In this document: one piece after another, positions 57,421 to 64,000 of the stretch | How the letters are laid out: the number at the start of each line of letters is the position of its first letter | Position numbering within the stretch: position 1 is the stretch's first letter | Origin: Cryobacterium sp. SO1 | GTDB taxonomy: Bacteria; Actinomycetota; Actinomycetes; Actinomycetales; Microbacteriaceae | DNA length: 64,000 nt | Assembly: GCF_004210215.2 (NCBI RefSeq) | Contig: NZ_CP067394.1 | Coordinates: 1,364,001 to 1,428,000 of the forward strand | Direction of reading: 5' to 3' | Notes under the pieces: generated by a model | Database searches by the model: none | Told to the model about the DNA's origin: nothing | What the model saw: only the letters and a program-made list of their open reading frames with translations | Position numbers and translations under genes: made by a program

Positions 57421-58853
57421 CTAGCGTGTGGTTTTCGTACCCAGGCCATCTGCGGCGATTTTGGGCCGTGGAATGAAGGCGGCGATGATGATGCAGACGA
57501 CCGCCGCTGTCAGTCCGAGGGTCAGGGCGAGCATGAACCCTGACTCCGTCGGGCCGGTGTCGCTGCCGCCGGTCATTGCGGACTGTGCCAGCACGGCTCC
57601 GACTACTGCGGCTGCGACGCTCGTGCCCAGCGATCGCATGAGCGCGTTGAGCCCGTTGGCGGCTCCGGTCTCACTCGCGGGAACGGCCTGCATGATCAGG
57701 GCCGGCATTGCCGCGTATCCGAGACCGATCCCCACGCCAACGAGAGTGTTGACGATCAGGATCTGCCACAGAGTCGCGTGGAAGAGTAAGGCGCCCCCGT
57801 AGCTGATCGCGATGACCACGGCTCCGGCGATCAGCAACGGCTTCGGGCCATGGACTCGCTGAATGCGCCCGGCGATGGGGGCCATCGCCATCATGGCAAG
57901 GCCCGACGGAGCGAGCACGAGTGCGGCAACGAGCAGCGACAGTCCGAGCCCGATTCCCGTAGTGATCGGCAGTGCGAGCAGCTGGGGGAAGACGATGTTG
58001 GAGGCGAACAAGGCGAATCCCATGGCAATGGACGCGAGGTTGGTAAGCAATACCGGTCCGCGTGCGGTCACCCGGAGGTCGACCAGTGGGTCGGCGGTGC
58101 GGAGCTCGAAGACGCCCCACGCACAGAGCACAACGATGCCGCCGATGAGCAGGGTGAGGGTTCGCGGGTCACCCCAGCCCCATTCCCCGCCGCGCGACAC
58201 GGCGATGAGGGATCCGACCAGTCCGATCGTAAGACCGGCTATTCCGATGATGTCGAGCCTGCCGGCTGTGCGGGACGTGTTGGTGGGCACGAGGACCGCA
58301 TACAGCACCAGGCACACCGCGGTGAGGGCCGCGGCGATCCAGGACAGGGCATGCCAGTCGAGGTTGTCGGCGACCAGCGCGCTGATCGGGAGGCCGAGCG
58401 CTCCGCCGACCCCGAGCGTCGCGGAAACGAGTGCGATGGCCGAGCCGAGGCGACGCGGGGGCAAGACGTCGCGAAGGATGGCGATTCCGAGCGGGATGAC
58501 GCCGGCAGCCATTCCCTGGAGTACTCGGGCGATGATCATCGGGGGAGGGTGTCGGATAGCGCCGCGAGGATCGCTCCGAGGAGCTGGAGCACGAGCAACG
58601 CCATTGCGATGCGTCGTTTGCCATACATGTCTCCGAGTCGACCCGCGATGGGACTGCTGATCGCGGCAGCGACGAGGGTGGCGGTGATGACCCACGCGGT
58701 GCCTTCGCTCGAGGCGTTGAGGAGCTGAGGCAGCCGGGGCTGGAGGGGGATCAGGATCGTCTGCATGAACGCAGCGCTCACTCCCGCCAGCGCAAGGGCG
58801 GCCACCACGAGATTGGGATTGGCGGTGCGCGTCAGTAACGTTCGGTCTGTCAT
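57421..58853 (-). pseudogene. MFS multidrug-type exporter, frameshifted in a G5 tract
   Basis: A DHA2-type (EmrB/QacA-like) transporter of about 477 residues. From ATG 58853 (AAGGA upstream): QPRLPQLLNASSEGTAWVIT, PIAGRLGDMYGKRRIAMALL up to LSDTLP. At 58541-58545 (GGGGG on the + strand) one base is missing; the next frame resumes PMIIARVLQGMAAGVIPLGI and runs intact to the end. If the frame is truly shifted the protein stops after 105 residues. Confidence 0.8.
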
Positions 58854-58981
58854 AGTCTGAGTCCTTCTGAAAGAGTGCGTAAATGAGTGCGCGCGAGCGC
58901 GCCGAAGAGGTCGCCGTGCCAAACGGTCGTGACGGTCGTGACGATCGTGGCGGGCGATGGAAAGTGGTGACTAGGTGGGGG

Positions 58982-59551
58982 TCAGCTGGACGGCCAGGAA
59001 CTCAGCGTGGTGTGCAACGCATCGAGGACGCGGTCCCACGATGCGCTGGAGGATCGTGTGCCACGGCTGAAGCCGCCGCCGCGTTCAAGGAGTACGAAGC
59101 CGTGAAAGGTTGCGTGAAGGAGCCGCACCGCATCCGTCTCGTCGGGTTCGTTCAGTGCGTAGCCGCGCAGGATCGCCCTGGTCATGGCCGCATGGCGCGC
59201 GGCGGCGCTTTGTTCGGCAACATCGGGCTCCAAGGTCATTTGTGTCGCGGCGTACCGCCCGGGATGAGTCGTCGCGTACGCGCGGTACGCGTTGGCGAAG
59301 GCGATGAGTGCGTCGCGTCCGGCTCGCCCGGCAAGGGCCGCGCCGACCTGATCGGCAAGTTCGGCCAAGGAAAGCACCGCCACACCGGACCGCAGTTCGT
59401 GCAGACTGCGGACGTGCGCGTACAGGCTGGCGTCTTTGACCTCGAAGAGCCGCGCGACAGCGGACATCGACACGCTCTCGAAGCCGTCCTTGTCAGCCAG
59501 GTCGGCAGCGGCGTCGATGATGCGGGTCGGCGTGAGTCCTGCACGAGCCAT
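58982..59551 (-). CDS. TetR-family regulator
   Basis: A 189-residue regulator: LTPTRIIDAAADLADKDGFE then SMSAVARLFEVKDASLYAHV, followed by a TetR_C-type ligand domain. ATG 59551 has AAAGG seven bases upstream. It lies beside the damaged MFS gene (same strand, 128 bases upstream of it) and diverges from the SGNH-hydrolase gene, either of which could be its target. Confidence 0.86.
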   Translation of the reverse strand: MARAGLTPTRIIDAAADLADKDGFESVSMSAVARLFEVKDASLYAHVRSLHELRSGVAVLSLAELADQVGAALAGRAGRDALIAFANAYRAYATTHPGRYAATQMTLEPDVAEQSAAARHAAMTRAILRGYALNEPDETDAVRLLHATFHGFVLLERGGGFSRGTRSSSASWDRVLDALHTTLSSWPSS

Positions 59552-59587
59552 GATGAAACCTTTCTCTTTTCCTAGGGCCATACTAGA

Positions 59588-59610
59588 GTTACCTAGGAGT
59601 CCTAGGCAAC
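59588..59610. promoter_or_regulatory. candidate TetR operator
   Basis: GTTACCTAGG-AGT-CCTAGGCAAC has 10-base arms with one mismatch; a third CCTAGG lies at 59571-59576. The site is between the divergent TetR and SGNH-hydrolase genes. Confidence 0.55.
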
Positions 59611-59652
59611 TGGTTTTCACACCGATTGCAAAAACCGTCAGGAAAGGCAGTC

Positions 59653-60807
59653 ATGACCGAGTGGATTACAACCGAGATAGATGAGGACCTTGTGCACGGT
59701 GCTGTGGAACTCGAGCGCACCCCTGGCGGTGTGCTGCCCCATCGGCTTCCCTCCTGGGCGCGCCGTCAGTTCGCTGATGAGTACCTTGCGCGCGTGGAAA
59801 GCCAGCCGTCGGGTGTTCGCCTGATCTTTCGAACGCGCGCCACGGCAATCGAACTGGACCTGATGTCGACCCAAACAGCGTTCAGAGGCGGCCCAGTCCC
59901 GGCGGATGGCAAGCTCGACCTGTACGTGGACGGACTGCTCGTCGCGCAGGCCGCCGTGCGCGCGGGCATTCTTCACGTCGTTGACATGATGACGCAGGAA
60001 ACTGAAACCCAGACCGGACCATCGTCGACGTCGTCGTTCCTGGGATTGCCGGCATCCGACAAGGAAGTGCAGATCTGGTTGCCGCAGACGGAAACGACGG
60101 AACTACTCGAACTGCGCAGCGACGCCCCTATTCGCAGCGGGTTGGGCCGCCCCCGGCGTGTCTGGCTGCACCACGGGAGCTCGATCAGCCACGGTTCCAC
60201 CGCCGAGAGCCCCAGCGCGACCTGGCCGGCGATCGCCTCGACAATGGCCGATACAGACCTGGTCAACCTGGGATTCAGCGGCAACGCGTTACTCGACCCG
60301 TTTGTCGCTCGCACCATGCGAGACACAGCCGCCGATGTGATCAGCGTCAAGTTAGGAATCAACCTGACGAACACAGACATCATGCGAGTACGTGCCTTCG
60401 TGCCGGCCGTGCACGGATTCCTCGACACGATCCGCGACGGGCATCCGGACACCCCATTCTTAGTGGTCTCTCCGATCTCCTGCCCAATTCAGGAGGACAC
60501 ACCCGGACCCATCGCTCCGGACTTCAGCGGTGGACAGCTGAGTTTTCATGCCACAGGGGATCCGGCTGACCCTACGCGGTTGACGCTGAACATGATCCGC
60601 ATCCTCCTGGCGCAGGTCGTGGCTGAGCGCGCCGTCGACGATCCGAATCTGCATTACTTGGATGGCCGTGAGCTGTTCGGGGAACAAGACAGTGTCGAAA
60701 TGCCTCTGCCGGACGGGCTTCACCCGAATCCGGCCGGGCACCGCAGGATCGGCGAGCGCTTCGGTGAACGCGTCTTCGGCACCGCGGGCGTGTTCGCGGA
60801 GCACTAG
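59653..60807 (+). CDS. SGNH/GDSL-family hydrolase with N-terminal beta domain
   Basis: A 384-residue protein. An N-terminal beta-sandwich-like domain (about 1-165) precedes an SGNH esterase domain: block I LHHGSSISHGSTAES with the nucleophilic serine, GFSGNALLDPF, KLGINLTNTD with the Gly/Asn, and DGLHPNPAGH with the Asp-His pair. No signal peptide. Possibly a carbohydrate esterase. ATG 59653 follows GGAAAGG. Confidence 0.85.
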   Translation: MTEWITTEIDEDLVHGAVELERTPGGVLPHRLPSWARRQFADEYLARVESQPSGVRLIFRTRATAIELDLMSTQTAFRGGPVPADGKLDLYVDGLLVAQAAVRAGILHVVDMMTQETETQTGPSSTSSFLGLPASDKEVQIWLPQTETTELLELRSDAPIRSGLGRPRRVWLHHGSSISHGSTAESPSATWPAIASTMADTDLVNLGFSGNALLDPFVARTMRDTAADVISVKLGINLTNTDIMRVRAFVPAVHGFLDTIRDGHPDTPFLVVSPISCPIQEDTPGPIAPDFSGGQLSFHATGDPADPTRLTLNMIRILLAQVVAERAVDDPNLHYLDGRELFGEQDSVEMPLPDGLHPNPAGHRRIGERFGERVFGTAGVFAEH

Positions 60808-60923
60808 CGACACGGATCGCCGGCCCGGACACCGACATGGCTGAGCATGTTGGGCGCCACGGCTCGTGGTGGCGTCACTCGTCCGAGATTCTTGGTCTTC
60901 GGTAAGAGGTAACCTTCGGGCAC

Positions 60924-61745
60924 ATGTTTACTCGCAATGCTGACAACCTCGATTTGGTTGAGGAACTCCTCCGAGAAGTTGCCGCGCGCCATGTGCTGCC
61001 GCGTTTTCAATCGCTTCGGCCTGATGACGTCTCGGCCAAGGCAGATGGCGAGATGGCGACCGTCGCCGATCACGAGGCCGAGAACGCACTGGCGCTCGGA
61101 CTGGCCCGCATACGCCCGCGTTCGATCATCATCGGTGAAGAAGCCGCTGGAACGGACCCAGGGATGCTTTCTGCGTTGGATTCAAGCGAAGACGTGTGGC
61201 TGGTCGACGCGCTTGACGGTACCGACAACATTATCGCCGGCTCCGCCGACTACGGAATGATGATCGCTCTCGTGCGCGACCGGGTCACCCTGCTGGGGGC
61301 GATCTTCCAACCCCAGCACGACAGGATGTTTCTCGCCAAGCGAGGAATGGGCGCAACGCTCAACGGTAGCGACCTCCTTCCACCGGCCCGCGAAGTTCTG
61401 CCCGTCGAGAACTTGGCCGGCTCCATTCATACTCGTTTTCTTGACCGGCGCACAACGGCGCAAGTTCACGCCCACGCGTCACGACTGGGCAACGTCACAC
61501 CGATCACTCGCTGCGCGGCCATCGAGTACCCACTGATCGCCCACGGTGTTCGGGATTTCGCACTGTTTGGCCGAACTCGTCCATGGGATCACGCGGCGGG
61601 CACTCTCCTGGTCACCGAGACGGGCGGGACCGCTACGCGACTCGACGGCACGCCTTATCTATCCTCGAACGAAGCAAGCGGTCTGCTCGTTGCCGGCGGT
61701 GAGAGTGTCGAACGGCAACTCCGCGAGGCGCTGGAGCTGGTCTGA
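60924..61745 (+). CDS. inositol-monophosphatase-family phosphatase
   Basis: A 273-residue Mg-dependent phosphatase: IIIGEEAAG, LVDALDGTDNIIAGSADYG and RPWDHAAGTLLVTETGG are the three metal-binding motifs. DALDGTDN matches IMPase/histidinol-phosphatase members; specific substrate unclear. A hairpin follows the stop. Confidence 0.9.
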   Translation: MFTRNADNLDLVEELLREVAARHVLPRFQSLRPDDVSAKADGEMATVADHEAENALALGLARIRPRSIIIGEEAAGTDPGMLSALDSSEDVWLVDALDGTDNIIAGSADYGMMIALVRDRVTLLGAIFQPQHDRMFLAKRGMGATLNGSDLLPPAREVLPVENLAGSIHTRFLDRRTTAQVHAHASRLGNVTPITRCAAIEYPLIAHGVRDFALFGRTRPWDHAAGTLLVTETGGTATRLDGTPYLSSNEASGLLVAGGESVERQLREALELV

Positions 61746-61755
61746 CCCCAGCAAT

Positions 61756-61779
61756 CTGTCCGTGATGATCACGGAACAG
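61756..61779 (+). terminator. hairpin after the phosphatase gene
   Basis: CTGTCCGTGAT-G-ATCACGGAACAG pairs over eleven positions with one bulged base, ten bases past the stop codon at 61745. No T-run. Likely a terminator between convergent genes. Confidence 0.4.
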
Positions 61780-61924
61780 CGGAGCTGAAAGCCCTTGTTC
61801 GCACGGCGATTCTGCGGTCGTTGAAGCATTGCACCTAGCGAGCTCAGAACAGGCAGAATCGCCCGCGGGCCCGGTTCGCTGATAGATCGTGTCCTCGATC
61901 ATCCGTTTGTGCAGGTTGCCCACG

Positions 61925-62857
61925 AGGATGCTGTGGCTTTCGCCAGCTGGGAAGCTTTCGTAGACATCGACGGTGGCCTCATGCGAAGCGCCCGCCGCAT
62001 TGGACTTTCCTACGGCTATCCGACGGATAGCGGTGATTGCCCTGTCACGGACATCGGTGTCGAACGATCTCATGCTGATGAGCAGTTCGGCGGTGTCGGG
62101 AATAATGTTGTTCTTCGTCCCGGCGTGAAGCGAGCCGATGGTCAAGACCAGTGATTCGGTGGCCGCGATCTCACGGGAGACGATCGTCTGGAGGCGCAGG
62201 ACGGTGGCGGCCGCCATCACGATCGGGTCGACCGTGGTCTCGGGGCGTGACCCGTGGCCACCGCGACCGTGAAGAGTGATCCGGATCCCGTCGGCGGCAG
62301 CGAAGGCGAGACCCGGCTGGACGGCAAGGACCCCTGCCGGCAGAGGGGACACATGTTGTCCCAGCACGACTGCGGGGCGCGGAATGCGATCGAAGAGCGA
62401 GTCCTCTGCCATGGCTCTCGCACCGGCTCAGAGTTCCTCGGCGGGTTGGAAGAGGATCTCGAGGGTTCCGCTCCATGATCCACGGTCCTGTGAGAGGTGC
62501 CTTGCGGCCCCGATGAGGCAGGTGACGTGCATGTCATGCCCACAGGCGTGCATGACCGGGACCTCGTTGCCATCCTGATCATTCCCGAGTGTGTTGCTGG
62601 CGTATTCGAGCCCGGTCTGTTCCGCGACTGGGAGGGCGTCCATGTCGGCTCGGAGTAACACCGTCGGGCCGTCACCGTTGCGGAGGACACCGACGACGCC
62701 GGTCGTACCGATGCCGGTGAGGACGTCGAAACCGAGTGCTCGTAGTTCCGCTTCCACCAGAGCCGCCGTGTTGTGCTCCGAAAGACAACTGAGGGTTCAT
62801 ATGAAGGAACCGGTAGATGTCTTCGAGGGCTGTTGGGTTCGAACCTGACGATGACAT
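61925..62857 (-). pseudogene. M20 amidohydrolase with frameshift, nonsense codon and 3' loss
   Basis: Pieces of one M20D peptidase/amidohydrolase. ATG 62857 gives ALEDIYRFLHMNPQLSF; near 62780 the frame breaks and resumes as SEHNTAALVEAELRALGFDV, then VLLRADMDALP, HACGHDMHVT and LFQPAEEL. A TGA at 62428-62430 stands where relatives have glycine; the same frame resumes AGARAMAEDSLFDRIPRPAV, VLGQHV and GRGGHGSRP. Similarity fades around 61950 before the C-terminus. The 3' limit is approximate. Confidence 0.78.
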
Positions 62858-63025
62858 CTGGCACCTGGTCTCTAGGTATCCGGCTCTGAGGACTCGCGGT
62901 CAGTATTGCCTGGGCACCAGCGGCGTCTGCGGAGCCTCGCTAACTGGCTCTTTTCGCCGGCGCCGACCTCGCGCACAATGGAGTATGGCCGCCGAACAGG
63001 AAGCAGGAAGAAGGGTTCACTGCAC

Positions 63026-63091
63026 ATGACCACCTACGCCGCGACAATCAGCCTTCCGCAGTCGCTTGCCGCCAAGCTCGCCGACGGTTAG
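63026..63091 (+). pseudogene. 21-codon orphan start, possibly a gene remnant
   Basis: ATG 63026 is preceded by GGAAGAAGGG and reads MTTYAATISLPQSLAAKLAD then stops. A good ribosome site with so short a frame suggests the 5' stub of a lost gene. No family can be assigned. It is eight bases ahead of the YdeI-like gene. Confidence 0.25.
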
Positions 63092-63098
63092 GTCAACC

Positions 63099-63701
63099 AT
63101 GGCCAGCCCGACTACGGCACCGCGGGTTCATGCGGAAACTCGTGCTCAGTGGCGCCGTTGGTTGCTCGCAAACCACGAACTCGAACGGTCCGTGTGGTTG
63201 GTGTCCTGGAAGAAGGCCACGGGCAAACCCTCTGTCAGCTACGACGACGCCGTATCAGAGGCTCTCTGCGTGGGCTGGGTAGACAGCAAACCCCAGAAAC
63301 TCGACGATGAGCGAACGATGCTCTACTTCTCTCCCCGGAAGCCGACAAGTGCGTGGTCTCGGCCGAACAAGATCAGGGTCGAAGCCCTGCGCGCAGCAGG
63401 ACTCATACTGCCCGCCGGCGAAGCGGCGATCGCGCACGCGATCAGCAACGGTTCCTGGGCTTTGCTGGATGAGGTCGAGGACCTCATCGTTCCACCGGAC
63501 CTTGCCGAAGCTTTCGAGGAAAACCCTCCAGCCCGGGCGAATTGGGACCAGTTCCCGCCGTCTGCCCGTCGCGGCATCCTCGAATGGATCGTCCAAGCCA
63601 AACGACCCCAAACCCGAGCCGCGAGAATCCTCGAGACCGCACAGCTCGCCTCCCGCAACCAACGTGCAGCCCAATGGACCAGAGTGACCGATGGCAAGTA
63701 G
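63099..63701 (+). CDS. YdeI/OmpD-associated-family protein
   Basis: A 200-residue protein: HAETRAQWRRWLLANHELER, VWLVSWKKATGKPSVSYDDA, ALCVGWVDSKPQKLDDERTM, RKPTSAWSRPNKIRVEAL and a C-terminal PPSARRGILEWIVQAKRPQT, the YdeI (PF13376-type) pattern. In Gram-positives this family is linked to envelope stress but has no defined activity. ATG 63099 has only a weak ribosome site. Confidence 0.85.
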   Translation: MASPTTAPRVHAETRAQWRRWLLANHELERSVWLVSWKKATGKPSVSYDDAVSEALCVGWVDSKPQKLDDERTMLYFSPRKPTSAWSRPNKIRVEALRAAGLILPAGEAAIAHAISNGSWALLDEVEDLIVPPDLAEAFEENPPARANWDQFPPSARRGILEWIVQAKRPQTRAARILETAQLASRNQRAAQWTRVTDGK

Positions 63702-63901
63702 CGTCGGACGGGCACGAATGTCCCGCAGTGCGACGGCCCCGGTGCGGGGAACGCATGCGGGTCTCTCGCGGAACCGCTACGGGGCGGCTCGGTGGGATAC
63801 GGCCCCACCGCCCCAGGCCACTTCGGACGCTGGCACGATTGTGAACCTTTTCGGTGGTCAAGAACTGACGTCAAACCAGGGCCCGATACTACTGTTGCCG
63901 T

Positions 63902-64000
63902 ATGTCTACAACCGATCCGCTGCCCGACCGCCCCGCTCCGGATAACCCGTCAGGGAAGCTGATTCTGGTGCGCCACGGGGAGACGGAGTGGTCGAAGAGC
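63902..64000 (+). CDS. histidine phosphatase-family protein, N-terminal part (runs off the window)
   Basis: 33 codons to the edge: MSTTDPLPDRPAPDNPSGKL then LILVRHGETEWSKS. RHGE is the phosphohistidine motif of phosphoglycerate-mutase-like phosphatases. The extended N-terminus before LILVRHG is usual in actinobacterial forms. The rest lies outside. Confidence 0.85.
   Translation, partial: MSTTDPLPDRPAPDNPSGKLILVRHGETEWSKS

Noticed and set aside
1..64000. tRNA, rRNA and riboswitch genes
   Set aside because: No cloverleaf, rRNA-like or known riboswitch pattern was recognised by reading; a covariance-model scan would settle this.

Overview
The window is G+C-rich (roughly two thirds by eye) DNA with frequent GTG starts, dense stop/start-overlapping operons and Gram-positive lipoboxes. 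With CmtR/CadA-type metal genes and actinobacterial ISL3 and serine-recombinase remnants, this points to a chromosomal segment of a high-GC actinobacterium, most likely Microbacteriaceae. The genus cannot be fixed from the sequence. No rRNA, tRNA, CRISPR array or intact insertion sequence was seen.

Layout. 0-8.3 kb: a PucR-type regulator (partial) diverges from an operon with a LysA-fold amino-acid decarboxylase, a five-part peptide ABC importer and an M19 dipeptidase, which reads as uptake, hydrolysis and decarboxylation of a dipeptide. 8.3-12 kb: an ISL3 remnant, a frameshifted HxlR regulator, an enoyl-CoA hydratase-like gene, and a secreted glucanase-like protein behind a LacI-type operator. 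12-17.9 kb: a leftward catabolic run (MarR, two tautomerases, FAH-family enzyme, RidA, PLP dehydratase, GlxA-type regulator, NmrA-like protein). 18-23 kb: a partly decayed redox cluster (SnoaL-like proteins, TehA-like channel, flavoprotein, CGNR regulator) in which three upstream regions share one dyad motif. 23-29.6 kb: NAD(P)-binding NmrA-like proteins, AraC/TetR/MarR regulators and a dead ABC exporter.

29.6-37 kb: a phosphonate operon phnD-phnC-phnE-oxidoreductase/hydrolase-alcohol dehydrogenase facing its GntR/UTRA regulator. PhnE is a tandem double permease. The FAD aminophosphonate oxidase-like enzyme and the phosphonatase-like hydrolase form a single reading frame, the most striking feature of the window. 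37-47.5 kb: LtrA-like protein, then an accessory stretch with four toxin-antitoxin modules, two aminoglycoside-phosphotransferase-like genes (one truncated), a SUKH protein, small membrane proteins, and a dispersed intergenic repeat of about 90 bp.

47.7-54.6 kb: a recombinase remnant, a bicovalent flavoprotein, and a metal-resistance block: P-type ATPase with CmtR, an ArsR regulator with a DMT transporter ending in a 24-histidine tail, and a CueP-like lipoprotein. 54.6-64 kb: a fumarate-reductase-like flavoprotein with divergent LysR, a frameshifted MFS exporter, a TetR-SGNH hydrolase pair, an inositol-monophosphatase-like enzyme, a broken M20 amidohydrolase, a YdeI-like protein and the start of a histidine phosphatase.

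Gene decay is unusually common: at least eleven genes carry frameshifts, nonsense codons or deletions. Several lesions sit in G/C homopolymers, so some may be assembly errors rather than biology.
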